Positions 54,589-63,222 of a stretch of 64,000 nt of DNA are shown in pieces. The DNA comes from Sphingobacterium alkalisoli (lineage in GTDB: Bacteria; Bacteroidota; Bacteroidia; Sphingobacteriales; Sphingobacteriaceae): assembly GCF_005049105.1 (NCBI RefSeq), contig NZ_SUKA01000010.1:84935-148934 (forward strand), read 5' to 3'. Below the pieces are notes generated by a model. It searched no databases. It was not told where the DNA came from and saw only the letters and a program-made list of their open reading frames with translations. Within the stretch, counting starts at the first letter, position 1. Each line of letters starts with the position of its first letter. Both the position numbers and the translations under genes were made by a program.

Positions 54589-55755
54589 ATGAATGTTTTA
54601 TATGTTTCTCTTGCTAAGGGCGGTTCTTCAAAGTCGTTGCGCGTTCTGTTATCAGAGTTAATTAAATATGATAATTTTACTCCCTATGTTGTTTTTAACA
54701 CACGATCTGCTGCACCGTCATTTGAGTCCTTTCTGAAGAGTAATGAAATTCAATATTCATGTATAGATTTTGAATTTGATATTTATCCAAAAGTAGCGGG
54801 AATTAAAGACTTAATGTTTTATTTACCAAGATTTTTTACTAACATCTATAAAAATAGAATAGCAATTAGACAAATAGTAAAGCTTAGAAATATTTTTAAA
54901 TTCGATCTTATCCATAGCAATACAAGTTGTTTTCAAGTTGGTTTCTTTTCAGCTAAATCTTGTGAAATACCGCATTTGTGGCATTTTCGGGAATATCAGG
55001 ATTTAGATTTTTCCATGACACCGATCTGGTCTTTCCCTTATTTAATTAGAAAAAGCAAATCTATTCGAAATTTTAATATTGCGATAACTAAAGGAGTGTT
55101 TAAACATTTTGATATGCAGAGTTCTAATTCCGTCGTTATCTATAACGGAATTGAAGGCGCAGATAAATTGGACAAGCCTGATATTGTAAGAAAAGAGCGG
55201 TTTTTCCTATTTGCAGGTAATGTAACTGAAAACAAGGGAATCTTAGAGGTTTTACGAGCATTCGCAATATTTAGTAGAGTACATAAAGATTTCACCTTAC
55301 GGATAGCGGGGAGTTGTAATCCTACTTTTCAAGATACTCTTATGGATGAAATTGTCTTGTTAGGTATTGTAGATCGAGTAATTTTTTTGGGTCAAATTAA
55401 TGATGTTTATTCTCAAATGAAAAAGTCAACCGCTTTAATCGTTGCTTCGAGGTTTGAAGCATTTGGTTTAATAACTGCGGAAGCTATGCTAAATCATTGT
55501 CTAGTAATAGGAAAAGATATAGGAGGCACAAAGGAGCAATTAGATAATGGTGTTAGTAAGTTGGGATATGAAATAGGTTTGAGGTATAAAACTGTTGAAG
55601 ATTTAGCGCTTCAACTTTGCCAAGTTAGTGAAAATGGAAGTAACCATTACAGTGAAATGATAGATCGTGCATTTTATGTAGTAAAAGAGCTCTACCACCC
55701 GAAGAGATATGCAGATCAAGTGGTAAGTTTATATAGGAGAATTTTAAAAAAATAG
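54589..55755 (+). CDS. GT4-family glycosyltransferase
   Basis: A retaining GT-B glycosyltransferase of 388 residues. I start it at the ATG at 54589 (MNVLYVSLAKGG); the ATG at 54556 lies inside the previous gene. The N-terminal domain opens with a glycine-rich loop (SLAKGGSSKSLRVLL), an acceptor-side feature. The C-terminal donor domain has FLFAGNVTENKGILEVLRAF, IFLGQINDVYSQMKKS, the family E-x7-E motif in SRFEAFGLITAEAML, and GKDIGGTKEQL. It adds one sugar to the lipid-linked unit. The donor and linkage are unknown. Confidence 0.9.
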   Translation: MNVLYVSLAKGGSSKSLRVLLSELIKYDNFTPYVVFNTRSAAPSFESFLKSNEIQYSCIDFEFDIYPKVAGIKDLMFYLPRFFTNIYKNRIAIRQIVKLRNIFKFDLIHSNTSCFQVGFFSAKSCEIPHLWHFREYQDLDFSMTPIWSFPYLIRKSKSIRNFNIAITKGVFKHFDMQSSNSVVIYNGIEGADKLDKPDIVRKERFFLFAGNVTENKGILEVLRAFAIFSRVHKDFTLRIAGSCNPTFQDTLMDEIVLLGIVDRVIFLGQINDVYSQMKKSTALIVASRFEAFGLITAEAMLNHCLVIGKDIGGTKEQLDNGVSKLGYEIGLRYKTVEDLALQLCQVSENGSNHYSEMIDRAFYVVKELYHPKRYADQVVSLYRRILKK

Positions 55756-55757
55756 TT

Positions 55758-56846
55758 ATGTCTAAACCAAAAATTATAGCATTTTATTTGCCCCAGTTCC
55801 ATCCAGTTAAAGAAAATGATGAATGGTGGGGAGAAGGTTTTACTGAATGGACTAATGTAGGTAAAGCTAAAAAATATTACTCTAAGCATTATCAACCTAG
55901 AATTCCAGCTGATTTGGGCTATTATGATCTAAGAATTAAGGAAGTTCGTTTTAAGCAGGCTGAAATGGCTCGTGAGGCTGGAGTGGAAGCATTTTGCTAT
56001 TGGCATTACTGGTTTGGTAATGGGGATCAATTGCTTGAGAAGCCTTTGGAAATGGTTGTAGAACATGGTGAGCCAGATTTTCCATTTTGTTTAGGCTGGG
56101 CAAACCATGATTGGTCAAAGAAGGATTGGAATGTAGATGAAAATAGATTGTCGACAACGCTTTTGAAGAAGCAATTATATCCTGGAATCGACGATTATAA
56201 AGACCATTTCTACGCTATGCTGCCTACTTTTAAAGATCATAGATATTTCAAGGTTGATGGTAGACCTCTCTTTTATATATATGATTTGCCTGCGATTCCA
56301 GATTTTAGTGAATTTAAAGCTGTTTGGGATAGTCTAGCCCAGGAAAATGGTTTGTCGGCTTTCTATTTTGTAGCAAACTTAACGGATAGTTCTAAGCTAC
56401 ACACAAAGCCTTATTCTGATTGTGACGGTGTAAATCTTAACCTTAAAAATAATGCCTTCTTGGGAAATTATAATCGCTATATGAGATGGATATCATATTT
56501 TGTTCCAGTTCCTCTTAATGTTGTTTCTTATAAGAAAGCTATGAAGTCGTGGTTATCCGATCTTTTTAAAGAAAAGAAGGTTTACCCCACTATAATTCCT
56601 AATTGGGATCACAGCCCTAGGGTGGGAAAAGCAGGAACTATTATTCATAATTCGACTCCAGCTTTATTTGAACAACATACTAGTCAAGTTTTAAATTTAA
56701 TTAAGGAAAAAAGCCCTTCAGACCAACTTGTATTTCTTAAATCTTGGAATGAGTGGGCTGAAGGAAATTATATGGAACCAGATTTGAAATTTGGAAAAGG
56801 GTATATAATTGCGCTAAGAAATGCAATAAAAAATTTGAAAAAGTAA
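55758..56846 (+). CDS. WbsX-like glycosyltransferase / GH99-like protein
   Basis: A 362-residue protein of the Glyco_tran_WbsX family, which has a GH99-like barrel. Landmarks: IIAFYLPQFHPVKENDEWWG, GFTEWTNV, YQPRIPADLGYYDLR, GVEAFCYWHYWFG, FPFCLGWANHDWSK, FYIYDLP and LKSWNEWAEGNYMEPD with the late catalytic-type Trp-Asn-Glu. Members occur both as capsule-locus proteins and linked to rhamnan or mannan processing. Whether it builds or trims the chain is not resolved for the family. It starts 2 bp after the GT4 stop and is followed after 5 bp by a GT2 gene, so the cluster is tightly packed. Confidence 0.88.
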   Translation: MSKPKIIAFYLPQFHPVKENDEWWGEGFTEWTNVGKAKKYYSKHYQPRIPADLGYYDLRIKEVRFKQAEMAREAGVEAFCYWHYWFGNGDQLLEKPLEMVVEHGEPDFPFCLGWANHDWSKKDWNVDENRLSTTLLKKQLYPGIDDYKDHFYAMLPTFKDHRYFKVDGRPLFYIYDLPAIPDFSEFKAVWDSLAQENGLSAFYFVANLTDSSKLHTKPYSDCDGVNLNLKNNAFLGNYNRYMRWISYFVPVPLNVVSYKKAMKSWLSDLFKEKKVYPTIIPNWDHSPRVGKAGTIIHNSTPALFEQHTSQVLNLIKEKSPSDQLVFLKSWNEWAEGNYMEPDLKFGKGYIIALRNAIKNLKK

Positions 56847-56851
56847 TCCTT

Positions 56852-57772
56852 ATGTCACAAGACCCATTTCCATTTATCTCGGTAATCATACCAATGTTTA
56901 ATAGGGAGTCCCTAATTGCAGATACAATAAATTCTGTTCTTCAGCAGACTATTGAGATTCCCTTTGAGATTATTGTAGTTGATGATGGCTCACAAGATAG
57001 TTCCGCAAAAGTGGTAGCTGATATTAAAGATAGTAGAGTAAGTTATTGTTATCAAAAAAACTCTGGGGCTAACAGAGCGAGAAACCACGGAGTAGAAAAG
57101 GCAAGAGGAACTTTTGTTGCTTTTTTAGATTCTGATGATACATTTTTACCAAATCACTTGAAGCAATGCTATCAACAAGTTTCGAATAGCAGAAATATAG
57201 TGGTCTATAGTAAAATTATTGTTGATCGAGGTAATGGTAATATGTTCACAAAGCCACCCCGAGCTCTTTCTGAAAATGAACATATGTCGGAATATCTCCT
57301 TTGTGATAGAGGTTTCTTGCAGACGTCGACATTATTCATGTCCAGAGATTTAGCCAAGAGTGTAAAATTTGACGAAGAATTACCTTTTGGTCAAGATACT
57401 GATTTTGCGATCAGATTGTATTCTCATGGAGCCCAGTTTGTAATGCTCGACAATCCTACTGTAATTTGGAGAGATTTGGCTGATAACAAGCGTGTTTCTT
57501 CGAGTACTTCCTTTTTAGTAAGAGAGGCTTGGTTAGAAAAGAGTAAAGGAATAATTACTAGCAGGGCAGATATCGGAGACAGAGGATGGTTTGTAGCTAA
57601 AGCTTATGCACGTAACGGAAAATATATGAAGGCAGCTAGCTTATATCTGAATGCGGTCACCAAAGGTTGTTATAGTTTCAAACTGTCTCTTACCATAGGT
57701 TTTCAGATTTTTTTTCCACCGTCACTGTTTAGAAAAATGGCAGATGTTTACGTTTCTAAATTCAAGAAATAA
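56852..57772 (+). CDS. GT2-family glycosyltransferase
   Basis: An inverting GT-A glycosyltransferase of 306 residues. The N-terminal nucleotide-binding motif is FISVIIPMFNRESLI, followed by IIVVDDGSQDSS and the DxD-type site FLDSDDTF (about 92-99), which coordinates the metal and the nucleotide sugar. The acceptor-side residues GQDTDFAIRLYSHG fit the ED motif variant. It has no transmembrane region beyond a hydrophobic C-terminal patch. It lies between the WbsX-like gene and the WecG/TagA gene, with which it shares a TAATG stop-start overlap. The donor sugar is unknown. Confidence 0.93.
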   Translation: MSQDPFPFISVIIPMFNRESLIADTINSVLQQTIEIPFEIIVVDDGSQDSSAKVVADIKDSRVSYCYQKNSGANRARNHGVEKARGTFVAFLDSDDTFLPNHLKQCYQQVSNSRNIVVYSKIIVDRGNGNMFTKPPRALSENEHMSEYLLCDRGFLQTSTLFMSRDLAKSVKFDEELPFGQDTDFAIRLYSHGAQFVMLDNPTVIWRDLADNKRVSSSTSFLVREAWLEKSKGIITSRADIGDRGWFVAKAYARNGKYMKAASLYLNAVTKGCYSFKLSLTIGFQIFFPPSLFRKMADVYVSKFKK

Positions 57773-58515
57773 TGGGAATCAAGACAATAAATTTTTGTGA
57801 TATAGAGTTAGTTTGTGTATCTCGTGACGAATTTGCAAAATTTGCTATTGAAAAATCTCGAGAGTTTCAGTGTGCTATTTCTTATTCGTTAAATGGGGAG
57901 AGCTTGGCTAAATATCACTATGACAAGTCATTTGCGCCCTTATTGCTAGAAGCTGATTACATTCATGCAGACGGTATGTCTATTGTAGCTGCTTCGAAAA
58001 GAATATGCGAAGTTGGGCTTCCAGAGCGCATTGCAACCACCGACTGGTTTCACGATGTCGCCAGGCTATCTGAGCAAACAGGAGAGGGTCATTATTTCTT
58101 AGGTGGCTCAGAAGATACTATACAGAAAACTATAGCGAACGTTCGAAAGCAATACCCAAAATTAAATATTGTAGGTTTTAAAAATGGCTATTTTACCGAC
58201 AATGAGTTATCCATCGTACTAGATGATATTCGGTATAAGAAACCGCATATTATTTGGGTAGGGCTTGGGAGGCCTAAACAAGAAGAAGTTTCTGTCCTCA
58301 TAAGAGATACTTGTGAGGTAGGATTAATAAAAACATGCGGCGGATTGTTTGATTTCTTGTCGGGTAATAATAAAAGATCTCCTATGGTTTTGCAGAAATT
58401 AGGATTAGAGTGGCTCTATCGACTATCTTTAGAACCGAAAAGATTATTTAAACGGTATTTAGTAACAAATAGTCAATGTTTATCTATTTTTTTTAAATTC
58501 TATCTTAAGAAATAA
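57772..58515 (+). CDS. WecG/TagA/CpsF-family glycosyltransferase
   Basis: A GT26 glycosyltransferase of 247 residues that in known members moves ManNAc, ManNAcA or glucose onto a lipid-linked first sugar. Core motifs: ISYSLNGESLAKYHYD, LLLEADYIHADGMSIV, ATTDWFHDVARLSE, YFLGGSEDTI, VGLGRPKQEE and TCGGLFDFLSGNNKRSP. The TagA-type catalytic Asp is in ADGMS, and the C terminus holds basic residues for membrane contact (GLEWLYRLSLEPKRLFKRYL). Its ATG overlaps the GT2 stop by one base. This is the last gene of the A+T-rich block; the composition changes within the next gene. Confidence 0.92.
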   Translation: MGIKTINFCDIELVCVSRDEFAKFAIEKSREFQCAISYSLNGESLAKYHYDKSFAPLLLEADYIHADGMSIVAASKRICEVGLPERIATTDWFHDVARLSEQTGEGHYFLGGSEDTIQKTIANVRKQYPKLNIVGFKNGYFTDNELSIVLDDIRYKKPHIIWVGLGRPKQEEVSVLIRDTCEVGLIKTCGGLFDFLSGNNKRSPMVLQKLGLEWLYRLSLEPKRLFKRYLVTNSQCLSIFFKFYLKK

Positions 58516-58594
58516 AGGTAATATGTCTCTAATCAACTAATGAAATGAGCCTAATGTTAAAAGATCAATAGTAAGGATATTAATTGCAATTGTT

Positions 58595-59974
58595 ATGAAA
58601 ATAAAAAAAATCACCTGCATAGGCGCAGGCTACGTTGGAGGACCAACAATGTCTGTTATAGCCCAAAAGAATCCAAATGTAGAAGTTACTGTCGTAGACT
58701 TAAATGAAGCACGAATTGCCGCATGGAATGATGATGATTTAAGTTTATTACCTGTCTACGAGCCAGGATTGGATGCGGTAGTCGGCGAAGCACGTGGACG
58801 TAATCTGTTTTTCTCTACGGATGTGGATAAGGCGATCGATGAGGCCGATATGATCTTTATTTCGGTCAATACGCCTACCAAAACCTATGGTAAAGGTAAG
58901 GGGCAAGCTGCTGATTTAAAGTATATCGAGCTATGTGCACGTCAGATCGCTGCAGTGGCTAAATCGGATAAGATTGTTGTCGAAAAATCCACCCTTCCTG
59001 TTCGTACAGCAGAAGCCTTGAAATCTATTTTGGATAATACAGGAAATGGGGTTAATTTCCATATCCTATCCAATCCAGAGTTTCTAGCCGAAGGTACCGC
59101 AGTAACCGATTTACACAATCCCGATCGCGTCTTGATCGGCGGCGAAGATGCTGAAGCTATTGAAGCATTGGTACAGGTTTATGAAGCCTGGGTGCCCCGT
59201 GAACGGATCTTGACAACCAACCTTTGGTCATCTGAGCTGTCTAAGTTAGTGGCAAATGCCTTCTTAGCACAACGTGTCTCCTCTATTAATGCCATTTCAG
59301 AACTTTGTGAGGTTACCGGTGCAAATGTAGATGAGGTTTCCCGCGCGATCGGTCAAGATTCTCGGATCGGTGCTAAGTTTCTGAAGGCGTCTGTAGGTTT
59401 TGGCGGGTCTTGTTTCCAAAAGGATATCCTGAATCTGGTCTATATCGCCAGAACGTATAATCTACATGCCGTTGCGGATTATTGGGAGCAGGTGATCCTG
59501 TTAAACGATCACCAGAAATCCCGCTTTGCCGAAAAGATTATCAAAACAATGTATAATACGGTGAATGGAAAACAGATCGCTTTTTTAGGCTGGGCATTTA
59601 AGAAAGATACAAATGATACCAGAGAGTCTGCAGCCATCTATGTAGCTGATCACCTTTTGGAGGAAGAAGCTAATATCATTGTGTACGATCCAAAAGTATC
59701 TGCCGAGCAGATCTACAAAGATCTGGATTACCTGGGTACGCGCTCGCCAGAAGAAAACCGGCGTTTGGTGAAGGTGGTAACTGATCCGTATGAAGCATTG
59801 GACGGAGCGCATGCGATAGCGGTGTTAACGGAATGGGACGAATTTAAAGGGTACGATTGGGAAACTATCAAAGAGGGAATGAAGCGTCCTTCTTTTGTGT
59901 TTGATGGTAGAAAATTACTGGACCGTAAACAGTTGGAAGAATTGGGTTTTTCGTATTACGCAATAGGGGAATAA
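58595..59974 (+). CDS. ugd: UDP-glucose 6-dehydrogenase
   Basis: Oxidises UDP-glucose twice to UDP-glucuronate, the parent of UDP-galacturonate. It has 459 residues and resembles the eukaryotic-type UGDH class. NAD-binding GAGYVGGPTMSVIA (about 10-23), the TPTKTYGKGKGQAADLKY segment, and the substrate/active-site region with the catalytic Cys273 in VGFGGSCFQKDILNL are present; EKSTLPVRTAE and SNPEFLAEGTA are further hallmarks. The C terminus ends with KKDTNDTRESAAIYV. About the first 40 codons are A+T-rich like the previous genes; the rest matches the G+C-richer flanks. It feeds the epimerase at 62.2 kb. Confidence 0.95.
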   Translation: MKIKKITCIGAGYVGGPTMSVIAQKNPNVEVTVVDLNEARIAAWNDDDLSLLPVYEPGLDAVVGEARGRNLFFSTDVDKAIDEADMIFISVNTPTKTYGKGKGQAADLKYIELCARQIAAVAKSDKIVVEKSTLPVRTAEALKSILDNTGNGVNFHILSNPEFLAEGTAVTDLHNPDRVLIGGEDAEAIEALVQVYEAWVPRERILTTNLWSSELSKLVANAFLAQRVSSINAISELCEVTGANVDEVSRAIGQDSRIGAKFLKASVGFGGSCFQKDILNLVYIARTYNLHAVADYWEQVILLNDHQKSRFAEKIIKTMYNTVNGKQIAFLGWAFKKDTNDTRESAAIYVADHLLEEEANIIVYDPKVSAEQIYKDLDYLGTRSPEENRRLVKVVTDPYEALDGAHAIAVLTEWDEFKGYDWETIKEGMKRPSFVFDGRKLLDRKQLEELGFSYYAIGE

Positions 59975-60011
59975 ATATTTAGTATTTTATGATTTATAAA
60001 GGCATATAGCA

Positions 60012-61190
60012 ATGCGCAAAAAATTCCATACACTGTTCCCGGATACACCGGATAATGAAGTCCGGCACGTATATAGTCCATACCGGGTATGCCCTGTGGG
60101 CGCACATATTGATCATCAGCACGGGCATGTTACCGGCTTTGCACTCGATCATGGCGTCGACTTTTTATATGTACCTACCGAGACGGGTGTCATCAATCTC
60201 TTCAGTACAGATTTTGAAGGCCAGGTACTGTTTCCATTAGGTGCCATCCCCCCCAAATACGACAGTTGGGGACGTTACATACAGGCCGCAATCTATACGG
60301 TTTCCAAAAAAGGTGAAGTTAAGTTCGGTGTACAGGGGCTGATCTGCGGATCGCTTCCCGTGGGTGGGTTGTCATCTTCGTCCGCGGTATTACTGTGTTA
60401 TATCATGGCATTGGCCGATGTCAATGACATACCGGTAGACGAACATGAACTGATCGAACTGGCTTTCCGTGCGGAGAAAGAATACATCGGTCTAAGTTTG
60501 GGTAAATTGGACCAAAGCTGTGAAGTGCTTTCCAAAAAGGACCATTTGCTTTATTTAGATACCAAGGATGACTCTTACAAGCTGATACCTAAGCCTGCAA
60601 ATATGCCGGACTTCGATATTCTTATATTTTACAGTGGGCTTACCAGAACATTGATCAATACGGGATACAACACCCGTACTGATGAGTGTAAGGTAGCTGC
60701 GTTTTCCTTATTGGCCTATGAAGGGCTGCCCTATGATGCATTCACCAATACACGCCTGCGTGATGTGGACCGGAAAGTCTATAACAAATGGAAGCACCGC
60801 CTGCCCGATGCGCTGGCCAAAAGGGCCACACATTTTATGACAGAATACGAACGTGTAGATCATGCGGTGGAAGCATTTACCAAAGGAGATATCGATATGC
60901 TGGGCGCAATTATGTTCGCCTCTGGAGACAGCTCGATCCAGCAATGGGAATCGGGATGTCCAGAAATGATCAGCCTGTTCGACGCCATAAAAGAAGCCCC
61001 GGGGGTCTACGGAGGGCGTTTCAGCGGTGCCGGGTTTAAGGGCTGCTGTGTAGCGCTGTCGAATCCGGAATACCGGGAAGAGGCCATAAAATATGTCACG
61101 GATGCCTACATCGGTAAATACCCGGAAATGGAAGGGCAATATGAGGTGCGGGTATGTAAAACGGCTGATGGAGTTAGAAGGGTGAGTTAG
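60012..61190 (+). CDS. GHMP-family sugar kinase, galacturonokinase-like
   Basis: A 392-residue kinase of the galactokinase branch. The N-terminal substrate motif is YRVCPVGAHIDHQHGHVTG, where galactokinases have GRVNLIGEHTDY; the C-P-(L/V)-G-A-H-I-D-H-Q form matches my memory of plant galacturonokinase. The ATP motif is LPVGGLSSSSAVL (about 117-129), and the third motif is GGRFSGAGFKGCCVAL. The phosphate product would be galacturonate-1-phosphate if the reading is right. It is surrounded by UDP-glucose dehydrogenase, a sugar nucleotidyltransferase and a UDP-glucuronate 4-epimerase, all acting around UDP-galacturonate. Plain galactokinase is the alternative. Confidence 0.75.
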   Translation: MRKKFHTLFPDTPDNEVRHVYSPYRVCPVGAHIDHQHGHVTGFALDHGVDFLYVPTETGVINLFSTDFEGQVLFPLGAIPPKYDSWGRYIQAAIYTVSKKGEVKFGVQGLICGSLPVGGLSSSSAVLLCYIMALADVNDIPVDEHELIELAFRAEKEYIGLSLGKLDQSCEVLSKKDHLLYLDTKDDSYKLIPKPANMPDFDILIFYSGLTRTLINTGYNTRTDECKVAAFSLLAYEGLPYDAFTNTRLRDVDRKVYNKWKHRLPDALAKRATHFMTEYERVDHAVEAFTKGDIDMLGAIMFASGDSSIQQWESGCPEMISLFDAIKEAPGVYGGRFSGAGFKGCCVALSNPEYREEAIKYVTDAYIGKYPEMEGQYEVRVCKTADGVRRVS

Positions 61191-61316
61191 ATATTAGGTG
61201 TTAGGAGTTAGGAAATAGGTGTCAGATATTTAGGAGTTGGAAGACCTTTTTGTCATCCCGACTTCGGAGGGATCTAGGGAATCCCGTCATTGCGAGGAGG
61301 AACGACGAAGCAATCT
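61187..61316 (+). repeat. TTAG-word run, plus one REP-like unit
   Basis: After the kinase stop, degenerate iterations of TTAGATATTAGGTGTTAGGAG run to about 61240, resembling the complement of the runs at 15667 and 26656. A hairpin-forming TCCCGACTTCGGAGGGA word follows. A full REP-like unit (CGTCATTGCGAGGAGGAACG...CAATCT) lies at 61285-61316. Confidence 0.7.
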
Positions 61317-61336
61317 TACGCATTAAAGAATAAAAA

Positions 61337-62068
61337 ATGAAAACGATCATATTAGCGGCAGGTTACGCCACACGTTTATACCCTTTGACAAAGAACTTTC
61401 CCAAGCCACTGCTTGAAGTGGGCGGAAAGACCATATTGGATCGTTTGATCGAATCTGTTGATGAAATAGAGGAAGTTGACCAACATATTGTGGTGACCAA
61501 TGCAACATTTTATTCCCATTTTGAGGATTGGAAGGCAAAGTCCAGCTACAAAAAGGAAATAGTTATCCTCAACGACGGAACCACGAGTAACGACAACCGC
61601 TTGGGAGCGGTGAGGGATATCTTGTTTGCCATCGAGGCGCTACAGATCACTGAAGATATTTTGGTGCTGGCAGGTGATAACGTGACGACATTTTCTTTTG
61701 GAAACTTTGCCGCATATGCGAAAGAAAAAGGAACGAGCTGCATTACCTGTCATGAAGAACCGTCGATCGCGGCACTCCAGAAAACAGGAGTGCTGGAGAC
61801 AGACGATAATTTTAGGGTCATCGCCATGCACGAGAAGCCCGAGAATCCACCTTCGCATTGGGCGGTACCCCCATTCTACTTTTACAGGGGCAGCGATCTG
61901 CCGTTGATACACAGGGCACTGGGTGAAGGATGCGGATACGATGCGCCGGGTAACTTAGCCGCTTGGTTATGTAAGCAGACGGACGTCTATGCATGGCCGA
62001 TAAACGGTGCCCGTTTTGATATCGGAGATCTGGCCGCTTATGAAAAGGCGCAAAAGGAGTTCAATTAA
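61337..62068 (+). CDS. Sugar-1-phosphate nucleotidyltransferase
   Basis: A 243-residue single-domain nucleotidyltransferase. The N-terminal signature is ILAAGYATRLYPLTKNFPKPLLEVG (split here by description: G-x-A-T-R-L at about 9-14 and the Lys of FPKPL at about 23). VLAGDNV (about 114-120) supplies the metal-binding Asp, and MHEKPENPPSHWA the sugar-binding Lys/Glu. RFDIGDLAAYEKA ends the domain. It has no left-handed helix acyltransferase domain. The family makes UDP-, dTDP- or CDP-sugars; next to a galacturonokinase-like gene, galacturonate-1-phosphate is a plausible substrate. The specificity is inference. Confidence 0.85.
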   Translation: MKTIILAAGYATRLYPLTKNFPKPLLEVGGKTILDRLIESVDEIEEVDQHIVVTNATFYSHFEDWKAKSSYKKEIVILNDGTTSNDNRLGAVRDILFAIEALQITEDILVLAGDNVTTFSFGNFAAYAKEKGTSCITCHEEPSIAALQKTGVLETDDNFRVIAMHEKPENPPSHWAVPPFYFYRGSDLPLIHRALGEGCGYDAPGNLAAWLCKQTDVYAWPINGARFDIGDLAAYEKAQKEFN

Positions 62069-62165
62069 TGGCAGAAGAATAAATAGTTATAAATATACAA
62101 ACCGGCGAAGAGGCAAACCGAGCTTGCGAGCTCATGGATTCCTTCAGGAAAATAAAGGATCATCC

Positions 62166-62192
62166 ATAATATGCAGATTCGCACATTCGCAA
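62166..62192 (+). repeat. CAGATTCGCACATTCGCAAA word before the epimerase
   Basis: CAGATTCGCA at 62174-62183 with a second TTCGCA just after it matches the CAGATTCGCA word at 26635-26644 in the 7TM-A tail repeat. It belongs to the same class of dispersed intergenic words. Confidence 0.45.
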
Positions 62193-62198
62193 AAGAAA

Positions 62199-63218
62199 AT
62201 GGAATATAAAAAAATACTCGTTACCGGTGCTGCGGGCTTTATAGGATTCTACATAAGCAAATTGCTTTTGGAAAAAGGTATCACTGTTGTCGGTCTGGAT
62301 AATATCAATGACTACTACGATGTTAACCTGAAGTATGCACGACTTCAGGAATTGGGCGTGAAGAGAACAGAGGCAGAGAACTGGAACCATGAGGTTATTT
62401 CTGATAGCTACCCCTCGTTTAAGTTTGTACGCATGAACCTCGAAGACCGTGAGGCGCTGCCTAAAATCTTCGGGAACGAAAAGTTCGATGCGGTCATCAA
62501 TCTGGCCGCACAGGCGGGTGTACGTTACAGCCTTGAAAACCCGGAAGCCTATATTGACAGCAACATCGTTGGATTTTTGAATATATTGGAATGCTGCAGG
62601 CACCAGAAGGTTGGGCATCTGGTGTATGCATCCAGTTCCTCGGTATATGGAGAGAACGGTAAGGTGCCATTTTCAGAGGATGACCGGGTAGACTATCCGG
62701 TAAGTCTGTATGCTGCGACAAAGAAAGCAAACGAACTGATGGCACACACCTATAGCCACCTGTACCAGATTCCAACTACGGGCCTTCGCTTCTTTACCGT
62801 ATACGGCCCATGGGGGAGACCGGATATGGCGCCGATCCTTTTTGCATCGGCCGTTACCGAAGGGCGCCCGATCAAGGTGTTCAACAATGGCGAAATGAGC
62901 CGCGACTTTACGTTTGTCGAAGATATCGTCAATGGTATTGTCATCTCCCTGGAAAATCCGAAACAAGAGAAAGCACCTTATCAGGTATTTAATATAGGAA
63001 ACGGCTCTCCGGTAAACCTGCTTACGTTTATCGAGACCCTGGAAGATGCCCTGGGAACAAAAGCGAAAAAAAATATGTTACCCATGCAGCCGGGCGATGT
63101 GCCGCGCACCTGGGCAGATACAGCACATCTGAATGCGTTGGGCTATGAGAGCAAGATCTCGATACAGGAAGGTGTCCAAAAATTTGTAGCTTGGTTTGTT
63201 AAGTATAACAGTAAATAA
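62199..63218 (+). CDS. UDP-glucuronate 4-epimerase (SDR family)
   Basis: Interconverts UDP-glucuronate and UDP-galacturonate. From the ATG at 62199 (MEYKKILVTGAAGFIG) it has 339 residues, the usual length; the frame extends 64 codons upstream into the previous gene, but that part shows no homology. The Rossmann motif is GAAGFIG; LDNINDYYDVNLKYARL is the hallmark that separates UDP-glucuronate epimerases from UDP-glucose epimerases. The catalytic Ser/Tyr/Lys are in ASSSSVYG and YAATKKANE. Further support: TVYGPWGRPDMA and the RDFTFVEDIV segment. It uses the product of ugd and lies 4 bp before rfbB. Confidence 0.92.
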   Translation: MEYKKILVTGAAGFIGFYISKLLLEKGITVVGLDNINDYYDVNLKYARLQELGVKRTEAENWNHEVISDSYPSFKFVRMNLEDREALPKIFGNEKFDAVINLAAQAGVRYSLENPEAYIDSNIVGFLNILECCRHQKVGHLVYASSSSVYGENGKVPFSEDDRVDYPVSLYAATKKANELMAHTYSHLYQIPTTGLRFFTVYGPWGRPDMAPILFASAVTEGRPIKVFNNGEMSRDFTFVEDIVNGIVISLENPKQEKAPYQVFNIGNGSPVNLLTFIETLEDALGTKAKKNMLPMQPGDVPRTWADTAHLNALGYESKISIQEGVQKFVAWFVKYNSK

Positions 63219-63222
63219 GATC

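Noticed and set aside
62007..62198. 64-codon upstream extension of the UDP-glucuronate epimerase
   Set aside because: It reads out of frame through the end of the nucleotidyltransferase gene and through intergenic repeat; the Rossmann motif begins right after the ATG at 62199.
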